NCBI GenBank assembly: GCA_963573385.1
Contig: CAUYLG010005117.1
Span: forward strand, 1-64,000
Direction: 5' to 3'
DNA length: 64,000 nt
Origin: Cacajao melanocephalus
Taxonomy: Eukaryota; Chordata; Mammalia; Primates; Pitheciidae
Made by a program: the position numbers and the translations under genes. A model generated the notes under the pieces. It was given only the letters and a program-made list of their open reading frames with translations, made no database searches and was not told the origin of the DNA. Every line of letters begins with the position of its first letter. Position 1 is the stretch's first letter. Positions 50,494 to 63,394 of this stretch are shown here, one piece after another.

Positions 50494-51275
50494 TTTATAC
50501 TCTGATTACACTTATGAAAATTATTGAGAGTTTAGAAGTCCAACTGTCTTTAACAAATTTATTTCTATTCCTTCTTGCATGATTTAACAATTCCTCTCTT
50601 CTTTATATCTTTATTTTTACTTTTAATATTTATAGATATGTAATAATTGGTCAATTTTCTTTGTATTTTGTCGGTTGACCTTTATAACAATGTTACTCTT
50701 GCATAATATTTTTCTTGCCTATTTATTTCTAACACATGGATGGCACCTGGAAACTTGATTAAGAAGAAAAGAAAAGACATAAAAAAAAGAGAGGAACTGT
50801 TAAATCATGCAAAAAAAAGAACAGAAATAAATTTGTTAAAGACAGTTTGGCTTCTAAACTCAGTAATTTTAGTAAGTGTAATCAAAGTGTAATTGTGTAG
50901 AAAGATGTCAGAATGTAATGAGTTCTATAAAGAAGATGAATAAATAAAAACTATTTTATCAAGAAACAAGGCAGAGAAGAAATAAAAGAATAAAAATTGT
51001 AACAAGATTAGAGCAAAATTGATAAATTTATGAATTATGGAAATTTGCAGAAGTCATTACTACTATAAAGTAGTATCGATTTTCTTAAGAATAATGAAAT
51101 TAATTGTAGAATGGTAAATTAGAGATAGCACCTTAAGTTTTAAAAAGCCTTCAATTTTTTAAAAAATGCCATCTAAAATCAGGGTTAGTATATTATTTCA
51201 TGCAATTACAATGTATTTAAAACTAACTCTACATAAATATTTCTTCTAATATTACCAATCTCAATGTATATAGTA
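50494..51275. other. Unassigned A-rich sequence
   Basis: Nothing recognised. Confidence 0.5.
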
Positions 51276-51346
51276 TTAGGTTGGTGAAAAAGTACTTGTG
51301 GTTTTTGCCATTGGAATTAATAGTAAAAACTTTTGCACCAATCTAA
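51276..51346. mobile_element. MADE1 (mariner-derived MITE)
   Basis: Ends TTAGGTTGGTG and GCACCAATCTAA are inverted repeats flanked by TA on both sides (51274-51275, 51347-51348). The centre GTGGTTTTTGCCATT is typical. The right arm is partly deleted. MADE1 hairpins are known sources of the miR-548 family; this copy is imperfect. Confidence 0.92.
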
Positions 51347-51348
51347 TA

Positions 51349-52609
51349 TATCTTTTATAGGACAGGTGTACTTTGTAACTTATTCACTACTGAATCCTTA
51401 GTGCCTAATGTCAGCCTCCAAATACATTTATGGCTAAAAATGATGTAGATAAGCCTTCTCAGTGTGTATTACCAACACACTGGATTTTAAGTTATTATCT
51501 AATAAAAAAATGTTCAGTGGTTTTCCAGTGACTTCAAATTTCTAGGTTTAATTACATTTATAAAACATTACTCCTTGGTCTACATTTTAGTTACAATGTT
51601 TCTTTTCTTCAGACAGTATTATTTTCCATTCTATCATAATCTCACTCTCATCTCAATCCTTTTTAATTTCATGTTGCCTTACATTGTTACTTATCTCATT
51701 TGTTATACTCTGATCACTTTAAATGTGCAGGGTCAGATTCAGCTAAAATTCGTGGAATACTTACTATTTGTTGAATATAGTTCTCTGAAGATTTAGATCA
51801 TTTAAAACTGTAAGAAAATAAATCACATGTGCTTTAACTCTGTTTTCCTGTATTGAAATTTATCTCAAAATTTAGAAAGACATAACTAGAACCTTTAACA
51901 TCTCAGAACACTTTGAAGTTATGGAATCTCAAGCCAATGATGGACAGAGAGAAAAGGTTGCAGAAGTGCCAATGATAGCTAATGATGGTCTTGTAGAATC
52001 ACGGTAACCCAAACTGCCTGAAAACTATAACAATTGTACCCAAAGAGATTCAGTGATACCTGTCAGAGGCCATACAGTATCTGACTTCTGTAATTCTGAA
52101 TGTGTATAAGATTATGCTTTCTGCATTCTCAGGATGTTTCAAGTTTTCAAAAGCAACTGGTTGGGTGAAAGCTAGTGAATTGTTTATTTATTATCACTGA
52201 TGATTATCATAGTGATTATACATATAATGTAACCTAAAAATGGGTTGCATTATGTTAACTATGGGTGAGATATATAGGAGGGAAATTTCATTTCTATTAA
52301 ACATTAAAATTTTTAGAGACGTATATCCCAAAATATAACCCTAAGATGTAGATCAGAATTTGAAGCTACATATTATGTCCAATAGACCTTGTTAGATTAT
52401 TAACTAGTTTAGAAAAATACTATAGTTTATAATTATTTTATGGATAGTCTCCCAAAACAAAATACAATATGAAGTACATAGGATAGGAGAGATTTAATAC
52501 CCAGCTATCAAGTTAAATAGATGTTGACATGTAAGATCTATCAGTAGTTTTCAAAGTGAAATAGATAATGTGGAACAGGAAATCGATAAAAGAAAAGGCA
52601 AAATGTTTT
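51349..52609. other. Unassigned AT-rich sequence
   Basis: At 51380-51800 faint similarity to ancient LINE/SINE ends is seen. No gene is found. Confidence 0.4.
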
Positions 52610-52640
52610 TTTTGTTATGCTTTTCCAGAGCATAACAAAA
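52610..52640. repeat. Perfect hairpin, 12-bp arms
   Basis: TTTTGTTATGCT and AGCATAACAAAA surround a 7-bp loop. Confidence 0.95.
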
Positions 52641-52689
52641 TATTCACAAGTCCCATGAAGTCTTGCTGTTTTATTATACTATTAAAAGT

Positions 52690-52747
52690 CAGGTTGTCTA
52701 ATACTTTTTAATAGCAAAACAACAATTACTTTTGCACAAATCTAATA
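52690..52747. mobile_element. Degenerate MADE1
   Basis: The right half (CAATTACTTTTGCACAAATCTAA) is clear; the left half is reduced to CAGGTTG. Confidence 0.75.
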
Positions 52748-52843
52748 GTAATAACTAGAAAAATAAATAGACATAGACCTGACATTATAACTACTGTAGG
52801 TATTATAACTACTGTTTATATAACTACTACAACTATTATAAAT

Positions 52844-52872
52844 AATTACGGTCTTGCCATAAGACCGTAATT
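52844..52872. repeat. Perfect hairpin, 12-bp arms, 5-bp loop
   Basis: AATTACGGTCTT / AAGACCGTAATT around GCCAT. The next bases (GCGGTCTTGACATTA) repeat the motif and recall a MADE1 arm. Confidence 0.95.
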
Positions 52873-53999
52873 GCGGTCTTGACATTAAAAATAAAGGTTA
52901 AAGCAAGCCTGAAAAGAGAAATACAAAGTGTAATTATTAATTTAGAAAGCAAAAATATTAGACACTGGAGAGACACAGTTATGATACTTTTGTGAAAAGT
53001 GGATCACAGATTTATTAATATACAAGAATATCTTTATTAATTTTATTATAACAACTATTGTCAATTATCACAGGTAAAGAGAAGAAAAGGCTTGTCATAG
53101 CAAACTTGGAAGAATATAATACATTGGAAAGACTATATCACATACACATCTATATTTATACACACATATGTATATATTTATATGTGTATATAACCCCATA
53201 TACAATAACACAAATTTTATTTTGGGAGTAGTCACTATGCATTTACATAAAGATATAAAATAAACAGATTATGACTGGGTCATTTCAGTTTATTTCAGCT
53301 ATCTTAATATTCATCATCTCACAAAAATAATTGACATTAAGATAGTTGAATTAGAATCTGGAGTTAGAATCCAATAATCTGTGAAAATCTGTACTTCAAA
53401 ATTCCTTGCAGGTGTGTGATGACTAGGCATACCAAATTTTGAGAACCAATGTTATGTAGAAAAAAGTATAATCATTCCATTTAACTTGTTAGAACTGCCT
53501 TCTGGATATTCAATCCTGATTCTTCATGTAACTTGTATTTTTCCACAAATATCAATTATACCAAAGTATTATTTTTGCTTTTCTTAATTCATATCTTTTA
53601 TCTGAGAGAATTCATCCACTCACTTGGTTTCAATATTTATCAACATCTGTTTTTTTAGAAATGTTCCCTGCTTCTTTCTCCGTTCTTTCATCTCTGCAAA
53701 TAGCACCTACATTTTTCATTTGATCAAGCCAAAAATCAGGTACAGTTTATTAACTCTTTTCTGTCTTCTTCCATTTCTCTTTGGCCTACATATACTAAGA
53801 AAGAAAGTTTAATATTTTATATTTTTTAACCTTATTATATATTCTTGTTTCGACAGTCCTAGGATACACAAAAAGTATTGCAAAATATTTAATATTTACC
53901 ACTGCTAACATTCAAAAGCTAGTAACTACAGGTAAAACGTACACCAAGTGAAATGCACAATTTAATTTTAAAATACAACTTGCTTTAACATAACACTGT
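52873..53999. other. Unassigned AT-rich sequence
   Basis: A CA/TATG-rich stretch lies at about 53140-53190. Nothing else is seen. Confidence 0.5.
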
Positions 54000-54310
54000 C
54001 TTATCAATTATAACACTTTCCCTCACCCCCAGATATTTCTCTTTTGTTCTTTTCAGTCAATCAGCCACACTCCTTGAGGATATTTGCAGCCGCTCTCCTT
54101 GAAGATACATCTGTTCTGATTTTCACACCAAATTAATGTTGTCCCTTTAGAATTTCATATAATTAGAAATTTACAGTATACACTTTTGTTTTTGAGATTT
54201 ATACCTGGTTTTGCATGCAGCAGTAACTTGTTCCTTTTATCTTTAAGAAGCATCATATTGTTTGAATGTACAACATCCTCCCCACCTTCTCATTACAACC
54301 AGAACTGTAA
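54000..54310 (-). mobile_element. Old L1 3' region, reverse orientation (tentative)
   Basis: TTCATATAATTAGAAATTTAC, TTTTGCATGCAGCAGTAACTT and GTTCCTTTTATCTTTAAG follow in order the reverse complement of an old L1 3' region. Confidence 0.5.
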
Positions 54311-54399
54311 ATAATGCCAAAATGTCACTTTAACTTTTTGTCCTGCAGGCATCCCTGGTGTTCAGTAATTGCTTCAACTGAGTACTTTTCCATATATGG

Positions 54400-54660
54400 T
54401 AAAAGCAAGTATGACATAATGATTAATTGCATTAATCTGGAAAAATAATATCTGAATTTGAACTCTGATTTTCCAAATCAATTACCTCTATGATCTTAGA
54501 CAAGGATATAAATTGTTTGTCTCAGATTTCTTAACATTAAGATATATATAACTATAAGTACCTCATTAAATTATTTCAGTTTACAAAATTAGCAAAACTC
54601 ATAAAACAGTTAAACAGTATGACATATATTGACTCAAAGTATTAGCTACATTAATACATG
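54400..54660 (+). mobile_element. MIR
   Basis: AATTTGAACTCTGATTTTCC, TGATCTTAGACAAGG, TTGTCTCAGATTTCTTAAC and AAGTACCTCATTAAATT occur in MIR order. It is strongly diverged and AT-enriched. Confidence 0.75.
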
Positions 54661-54914
54661 TACTGTTTACTTATTTGTTTAATAAACTTATTCTGGGCAG
54701 GAACCACTGTTTTTATATAACTTGAGATGGTAGGTGTCAATACATGTTGTTCAAGAAATGAATAAATTATTCATTTAGAGCACACTATTATACAAATTAT
54801 TGCAACCCAACATGTATTTCTCATGTTTCAGTATTGAGAATGGAATTTATTTAACTTATTGTAACAAATACTGTAATTGTCCCTCTATATCCATTCTCTC
54901 ATTCTTTGTTGTGA

Positions 54915-55242
<328 letters not shown>

Positions 55243-55349
55243 ATCCCCTGAGGTTTTTGACAGCACACATTGGCACTATATTTCCTAACTTATCTTTCAA
55301 CAGTTGAAGCTTTATGTCTAAGTAACTACCAATGGATTCTAAAAGAATT

Positions 55350-55695
55350 GAGAATTGCAACTTTTGTATACCATCCTTACCAGAAGATTGCTTGACCCTC
55401 TACCTCGTCTTTCTCAGTGTCACTGGTTGGAATGTGGATGAGGCCCTTGTGAACTGTTTTAGCCTTGCAGGTAAGGTCAGTAAGTTAGGGGAGTACAGAT
55501 CAACAGGGAAAATGCGAACTAGGTCTCTGCATGACCACTTAGAGATTTTTTTTTTGGTGAAGGGGTACACCTTGCACCATTTACAATCCTTTAGACTGTT
55601 AGTAGAAAGATAAAAAGCTGGCTTACTTTGACTGAACCATTCTAATATTTTATTTATTTTATTTTTAAAGCAGCTTAGCCTGTACCTTAAATAAT
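55350..55695 (+). mobile_element. MLT1-like MaLR LTR (tentative)
   Basis: GGTTGGAATGTGGATGAGG and CAGCTTAGCCTGTACCTTAAA resemble the middle and end of an MLT1 LTR. The 120-residue minus frame 55400-55762 runs antisense to it. Confidence 0.5.
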
Positions 55696-57216
55696 GCCCT
55701 AATTCCAGAAGAAAAGAATGTAAATGGTCAAAAGAATTACCAAGGATTTTGAGTAAATGCAATATAGATTTAGTTGTCAGGACTGACTTTTAAAATGATA
55801 CTAGAGAATTGGACCACCAGACTATTACCAACTTTTCTATAATCAGAAAACTACCTGTGGAAATGACATTTGTAATCATAACTCCTAGTTCTAGATCCAT
55901 GGCAGATAAAGATATAATCAGAAAAATTCCCATCAAGGAGGCTCTTATTATGAAGAAGTTGGCAATGAAAACTCAGATGTCCTCACACTGGACTTGTCAG
56001 CAGTAACTGAATAATTAGTGGAAGAGTGACATCTGCCTCACTCTGTATTCTAAACCGCACTTGAATGTCCCTGAGGGCGAGCACTTAATTATCCATAACT
56101 GTTGCTGAAAAGGTGTTTGCAGAATTTTATATTTATATTTTCAGCCTCTGCAAGGCAAGAAGACCCTTGACATTGAACGGAGTTTGACAAAAATGTTGAA
56201 CACCAATGCACTTCATTCTGTGCATAGGGTATGAGTTTCAATTGCAAAATTTTAAACTATGTTACCAGAGTAGTGTGACTGAATCTCTGAGTCCAAAAGA
56301 CAACTGACTAATGTCATAATAATCCCAATGTAGTAAGAAATTATTGCATATGGATAAGTTAAACAAAATATACAAATGACACAAGGAACAGGGGAAAGAA
56401 TTTTGAGTATTTTGTTAGAAATTATCTACATTACATATGAAACAGTGTACATTACTTGAAGTGGACTTGGATTGGTTACAAATATATACTGGGAAATCTT
56501 TACACCTAAAAACTTAGATACCCAATAATCAGTTCTGTTAACATGAGAAGACCTATTCTGTGTGATTTAATTTCTTCTAAATTTATTGAGACTTTATGGC
56601 GCAGCTCATAATTTATCTTGTTGACCATTCTGTTGTACTAGAAAAGAATTTATTGAATAACTGTTGTTTGTAGTGATTATAAATATCAATTAGTTTGGGT
56701 TAGTTTTTCTATATCTCACACATTTTCTTTTTGTTCTATGAAATATTACTACCCTGTAATTATCTGTCTCTCTGTTCTTTCAGTGTGTTAGCTTATATTT
56801 AATAAATTTTTAAAAATTCTGATATTAGATTCATACATCTTCATATCTACAATTTATTTTTTGTTGTTGATAGTATGATTTTATTATGATTATTATACTG
56901 AAATGCCTTTTGTTATGTCTGATAATACTATATACTCTGAAGGCTAGTTTGTGTGGTATTAATATAATGTCCAGATTTCTAATGATTAATGCTTTTAGGG
57001 TAATCTTTTTCAATGTTTTTGCTTTTATCTTTATTTCATTTTTCAATGCATATCTCCTTTTAATGACACATTGTTCAATTTTACTTTTTAATTCAATTTT
57101 TTATTTTAAATGAAGTGTTTATCTGTATTTAATATAATTTAAATGATTGAGATTAACTCTACCATATTGCTACATGTTTTCTATTTGTTACTTCAGTTGA
57201 ATTTTTCCTTTTTCGC
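55696..57216. other. Unassigned AT-rich sequence
   Basis: Nothing recognised. Confidence 0.5.
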
Positions 57217-57725
57217 CTTAATGGTTAATTTTAGGTGCTAACTTCATTGGGACATAGGGTTCCCAGATATGTGGTCAAACAATAATATTTGTTTCTGTGA
57301 GGATTTTTTTGTTGAGATTAATCTTTAAATCAGTAGAATCAGTAAAGTAAATTGTCCTTCCTGATGTGATTGAGCCTCAGTCAATCAGGTGAAAGTATGA
57401 GGAGAACAAAAAAGGCTGAAGCTGGCCCCAGTAGGAGAGCTTTCCGCCCGCCTGACTACCTTCTAACGGGGAAATCTGCCTTCAGGGTGGTACTGAAACA
57501 TTGACTCTGCCTGCATCTTCAGCCTGCCAGCCTTCAGACTGGAACCAATCCATTGGCTCTCCTGGGTCTCCAACTTGCTGCCTTACCCTGCACACCTTGA
57601 GATTTTTTGCCTCCACAGTCTTGTGAGCCAATTGTTTATAATAAATCCCTCTTAAAGAAAATGAAAGAAAATAAAAAAGAAATAAAGAAATTTTATTGAT
57701 TCTGTGTCCGGAGAATGCTAATACA
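57217..57725 (+). mobile_element. MLT2B-like ERV-L solitary LTR
   Basis: It starts with ATGGTTAATTTTAGGTGC, holds TCTCCTGGGTCTCCAACTTG and TGTGAGCCAATTGTTTATAAT with AATAAA-type signals, and ends GAGAATGCTAATACA. Confidence 0.8.
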
Positions 57726-60299
57726 TCACCTATTCTAGCTTCATTTGGATTATTTGAGAAATATTTTAGAGTTCACGTGTATTTCCTTTATAACAGTTTA
57801 GACCAACTGTACCTATCTATTTATCTATTTATGTGTTTACTCCAGTGATTCCTCTAAGATTCACAACACGTATCTGGTAGATTCTATTTATGTTGCTAAA
57901 AGTTTTAGATGTTTCCTAATTTCTTCTCCCTCCTTCTCTAGTTTTAAGTAAAACTTTCTAATAATCACATTCTCTTCTTCTTCTATTTGTGGATCTTCTG
58001 GAATATTAGTAAGTCTAGACTTTCCTCCTTTAAGGAGCTGAGCCTTTGTCATTCCAGATACAATCCACATATAGTGTTATTAGACCAGCTGAACAAATAT
58101 TTCCTTCATCTATTAGAAAAATGTATTCTCATATTAATTTCCCAAATTTTAGTGATAAATTTAAAATTATTCTTTCTAAATGTGCTTATCATCACATCAA
58201 GAGAGTTTTAATTTAATTAAAAAAATGAATACAACATACTCTTTACAATACTCTTTGTTTTTCAAATTATGTTGAATATGCCTCAGACAAAGGCTCACCA
58301 GAAATTATTGACAGGGTAATATCATTTTAAGTGACATTTCAAACAAAATTACATGGATTTTTTAACAGTTTACAATGGTATTATCATGTATAAAATTTAA
58401 GTAAAACATACAATGTATTTTTACTGTGGCCAAACTGATCATTACATTATAATCTCTATTTAATGTGAGATGTATCTGATGGCTTTTGTTTATGTTTATT
58501 AGTAATTGAGCACAGAAACTTTAACTCTCCATTTCATGCTTTTACATATCAGTTTCCACTAACATCCGCTATGGTTATCATAATATGTTTTACAGTCACA
58601 TTAAATAAAAGTGAATGGCATGATCATATAATAGAGAAAGTCATGAACTAAGCAGAAGACGTCTCATTCACTTCTATTTTACCTCGTCTGGGTACAGCTG
58701 CTTCACAAGAGTGGATTATTCCTGTGTCAGCCATATGACCTAATACTGTTTCTCTAGAATTCCTTCTTATAAAACTATCCTGTGAAATGTTGTCAGCATA
58801 ATCTTCCAGAGTTTCAGACCTGATCATATCATTCTCCTACTCTATCTAAAATGGTCTTTGACACACTTTCGTCTGCAGAATAGAATTCTACCTTCTGGTT
58901 CTGACATTGAAGAATGTGCACAGTCTTGCCTCAGACTTCTTTGTGTAGCATATACTCCATTAGGACATCCCTGTTTCCCTGTGTTATAGTCAAGGTAAAC
59001 CATACCTTAAGTGTATTTCCCTGGATTATTTCCTTTGTTTACATTTTTACTCTGGTTAGAAATGTTCACATTTCTCTGCATGTTGAAAGTTCATCTAACT
59101 TCCTTTCTGATAAATTATTAGCCCTTCCTAGAATCTTCATTATGAAAAAAGTTGGTTTTAGCAAAAAATTTTTTAAATCGAGAGATCAAACAATGAAAAT
59201 AACAATTTATTATTTCCTCTAACTGAAAAATAACAGCAAAGATTTCATTTTTTAACAATATCTATCTCTGGAAACCCAAACCTTTTTTGCATTTACCCCT
59301 TTCCCCCAATTTTCATATATATATCATATATATGTGTATATATAATATATATATACATTTCTATATAATATTTAATATGCATATACATTGCTTTTACTTT
59401 CAGAAGATCTCTGTCAATGTGATGGATCTTTGAAGTTGCAGGCTAATGGTCTCAGTAGTGACAGGTTGCTTATTTTCCCAGGAGCCAGAATTGAATCTCA
59501 TTGTTAAGACTTAGGTCATGTGTTGATCTTAAAACAATGACTGTGCCAAAATGATATGTACTATTGATTGATTTGATCCTGGTCATGGAAATAATAAATT
59601 GTTATTTGGATGAAATAATAAATTGTTCTATTTCATTAATTCCTAGAGCACAAAAGTGGGATAGGATAGAGGAGAATGACTCTTACTATGATTTTATAGA
59701 CTGGAAGTGGATTAAAGGTGATTCTTCAGAAGAGAATCAGAATGCTACTAGTAGAAGGGAGAGACACTGCTACTAGACCAAGGCAGAGACAGAGTTCATT
59801 ACAGATAGAATTTTTTATCACTCGGAATAAATGATTCTTTAGTGCTCCCTTGGATTATCACCCAGGTAATACATCGTATCCTACTGTTATTATAATATAT
59901 AATAAACATTTACTTTTTCTTCTAGGAGGAAAGTTCCTTTTGGACTTAAGTCTTTTAAAAATATTCATAGCACTAACTGTAATATTATATTCAGACACTC
60001 AGAGCAGATTTAGTAATTTTAAAGCATTTTATTAATTTAATGCTTTTCCAATACTTTCATTCATCAAAAATGAAGAATCTTAACTGATAGTTACTACATG
60101 AATGTATTTAGATTTCTGCTGTAAATATGAAGCATAACAGAATGTTGGCCTTCATATATTTTGCACTAAGAAGCCTACGGGATCATTGATTGACCTTCTG
60201 CTTTTCCAGCAAAGGTAGTTGCTCCCAAACTTTAAGGAAGACCAGGCAATGATTGTATGTTGAATGAATGAGGCAATAATTATTAACCTTACTAAGAAT
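57726..60299. other. Mostly unassigned; TA repeat and possible L2-like trace
   Basis: A TA-rich tract lies at 59317-59365. At about 58785-59110, CCTGATCATATCATTCTCC and CAGTCTTGCCTCAGACTTC weakly recall an L2-related repeat. A 24-bp-period duplication (GAAATAATAAATTGTT) is at 59588 and 59612. Confidence 0.4.
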
Positions 60300-60640
60300 A
60301 GTTATCATTTTACACTGTGAAATGATTGCCAACACCAATATAATGCACATATCACATCATAACACATAGTTACCCTTGTATTGGTGTGTGTAGTGAGATC
60401 TCTTGAAAGCTACTGTCTCATGAAATTTCAAGTATACAGTACAATATTATTAATGGTAGTCGTTATGCTGTACATTAGATCCCCAGAACTTATTCATCTT
60501 AAAACTGAAAGTTGTGTCCTTTGACCAAAATCTCTCCATTTCCTCTTTCCCCCAACCCTGGGCAAACACCATTCTACTCTCTGATTCTATGAGTTTGATT
60601 TCTTTAAAGGTCACATAGTTGCAAGTTTTAAAGGAAATAG
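60300..60640 (-). mobile_element. Old L1 3' end, reverse orientation
   Basis: ATGCTGTACATTAGATCCCC, CAGAACTTATTCATCTTAAA, CACCATTCTACTCTCTGATTC and TATGAGTTTGATTTC match the reverse complement of an old L1 3' UTR. Confidence 0.8.
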
Positions 60641-61190
60641 ATTAAATATATTTATCTGTGTGATACATGGATCTAACATTTTAATATAAAAGTGTTCGTA
60701 GATATTTAAAATGTATTTTAAATAATCACTCAATTTTGTTTTCAGGAAGATTGAGAAAAATGAGAACTCATGTTATTGATACAGCATTCAACATATTGTT
60801 TTGATCTATTTAGATGGTCACCTGAACTGAAGGAATTCTCATATCTTCAAAGTATTTAGAATAAAAGCAGAATATTTGTCTTAATATTTACTTAAACAGT
60901 ATCATAGGTCTGTGCAATAAGACATGTGAAATGGGCTTGCCTGAAGGTAAATTTCTAAGTAAAATTTGTTTTCAAAATCATAGTAAAAATACATGAATCA
61001 TTAAAGTTTGAGAATTACTCAAATCATCTCATATTTAACATTTCTGATTTAATGTGGATTTTATTTTTCAAATTTTCAATTATTAAGTACAAAATATAAT
61101 AATATGTCAAAATCTGTTATATTAAAATATAATGAAGTGATTTTGGACCCCAATATTTTTAGTGTTCTTAATGAGCAGAGACTGTAAAAC
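60641..61190. other. Unassigned AT-rich sequence
   Basis: Nothing recognised. Confidence 0.5.
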
Positions 61191-62011
61191 AAAATAAATA
61201 AATAAACCACTGGACGGAGCTTGATGCAGCTGCAGCTCAACTGGGCTACTTCTATTCTACAGAGTGATATTTAAATCTGGATTGCTCAGATTTTGAGAAA
61301 CGAATTCATGTGGGACTGTATTCAGCCAGAGTTGTAAGTCCAAATAATATTCCCAAGAATAAAAGAGCAGATTTTCTGGAAGGCTAAGTCCTTTCTATCC
61401 TAATTATTCTGTCAAGCCAATAATGGGTGAAAAAAAAACAGCCTTACACTGAAGGTAAGAAAAAATATTCTTCTTGGTTTTGAATTTGAAGGCAATTTAG
61501 GCTACACTGGAAAGCAGAGGGAGATTGAGCCAGGACCATGGTTTTGACTGAGGCATTCATGACCCTGGGATTGAGGGAAGTATCAAGCCTCAGAGATACT
61601 TCTAAGAAGATTGGTGTCCATGAATAATAATATGGTAAGTTATTCTCCAGGGAATAGTGGCCTTTCATTATTCTCAAATATCCAGTAAAGTCTCATCATT
61701 AGTTACTGAGGCTTCTCTGCTGAACTGTGGGGGATTAAAGAGATAGACCTTTCTCGCATAAGGTTCGAAGATAGAAGATCCTTCTCCCATCTCACCTACC
61801 CCAGATGTTGTTGTGAGCAGCGTCCTCAGAAAAGCCTCTGAAGGATGCAGTAATCTCATGGGGCTCAAGATGGCCGGGTGCCAAGGAGACTAAGTAACGG
61901 TGCAGAGGAGCCCATTGGTGACTTCCTGTGGAAGGCACTATGCGAGCATACCCAAAATGACTGGGAAACTCTCTGAGGAGGGCTATTTCTGGAAAAAAAA
62001 AAAAAAAAGAA
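61191..62011 (+). other. Less AT-rich block ending in an A-run (possible retrocopy)
   Basis: From about 61700 the sequence is richer in G+C than its surroundings, includes CTCAAGATGGCCGGGTGCC, and ends in an uninterrupted A-run (61994-62009). This could be a processed retrocopy of an unknown transcript. No source, start or target duplication is identified. Confidence 0.25.
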
Positions 62012-62934
62012 AACTTGTATTCGAAGTCAAAAAGTTTAAACCTTATTTTATTATAAATAATAAAGTATAGAAAGTATATGATTTAAGTTTTAACAGCGAG
62101 GTTAGTGTACATTTTGATTTTGGAGCTTCAGTTTTATCCTGGTATGTCCGGAAATATGCTCTCTAATGTGGTATCCAATAGCATTTTTTAAAAACACTAT
62201 CTAAAATATGAATGCATAATAGAAATTAAACTCTTTCATCTCATTCAGGAGATCAGTGTAAAGCCAATGTATGGTGCTTTACCATTGGAAGGATAAAGGG
62301 CGAGCTCCTCCTGCCAAGCTTAAAGCCTCTTGCTCTGAAAAAGGGAAAGAAACTCTCGATCACCACTGGGCTATTAGAAGTAGTTCTCCATAGGAAACTT
62401 TAGAAAGACACCATTCAGCCCAGGCTGCAGGACAGCTTTATGCATTGTTAAAGAAACATGGGTATTAATAGATTAAGGTAGCCTTGAATAAAGGAAGTTT
62501 TGGAAAATTTTAAGAGAGAACAGGGACTATGTTTCTGCTATGTATGGTATTTTCAGAGACTTTTTGCCTATACCATGTGACATTTTATATGTAGACCCTA
62601 TATTGCTGTACTGAAACACTTTATAATATTTGGAATGGAATGTTCTAGCATTTTATGTTGTGAACACCTGCAGGAAACTATTCATGATGAAACATGATAA
62701 TAAAGTACCAAGACACTATGAAAACATAATCTGAAAGTTTTAAACTTAAGATAGGTTAATTTTTGCAATTGTTAGAGCTAGTTATATATATTTTTTAAAA
62801 TAACTATTTAAAGCCTTTTAACTGAGTAAAATTAAGGAGTATGACATATAGTGAGCATGGAATTATTTTACAAAGTAACAACCACTCTATGAATAATTTT
62901 GTTATGATCTGATTCTGACTTACCTCTTCAGCCT

Positions 62935-62936
<2 letters not shown>
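62012..62936. other. Unassigned AT-rich sequence
   Basis: Nothing recognised. Confidence 0.5.
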
Positions 62937-62938
<2 letters not shown>

Positions 62939-62969
<31 letters not shown>

Positions 62970-63246
62970 CCAGATGGAGACTTGCTCTGTTGCCAGGCTG
63001 GAATGCAATGGCGTGTCTCGGCTCACTGCAACCTCTGCCTCCTGGATCCAAGCAATTCTCCTGCTTCAGCCTCCTGAGTAGCGAGATTACAGGAGCACAC
63101 CACTACGCCTGGCTAATTTTTGTATTTTTAGTAGAGACAGTGTTTCACATGTTGGTCATGCTGGTCTCAAACACCTGACCTCATGATACGGCTCCCTTGG
63201 CCTCCCAAAGTGCGGAGATTACAGGCACGAGCCACCACACCCAGCC
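62939..63246 (-). mobile_element. Alu, reverse orientation
   Basis: Full length with a T-run at 62940-62970 and the end CGAGCCACCACACCCAGCC. A likely imperfect target duplication is CAGCCTTGCC before it and CAGTCTTGAC after it. Confidence 0.95.
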
Positions 63247-63258
63247 TCCAGTCTTGAC

Positions 63259-63393
63259 TTTTATCATTCCCTTTTCTGTTGTATATAATACAGCATCTGA
63301 ATAAACATTTTTATCATTCCCTTTTCTGTTGTATATAAAACAATTTTATCATTCCCTTTTCTGTTGTATATAATACAGCATCTGAATAAACAT
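63259..63393. repeat. Three-copy tandem repeat (50, 35 and 50 bp)
   Basis: Units at 63259-63308, 63309-63343 and 63344-63393 each begin TTTTATCATTCCCTTTTCTG. The first and third are complete and nearly identical. The second lacks the last 15 bp. Confidence 0.97.
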
Positions 63394-63394
63394 T

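Noticed and set aside
55400..55762. 120-residue minus-strand open frame
   Set aside because: It is antisense to a stretch resembling an MLT1 LTR and contains no recognised domain.
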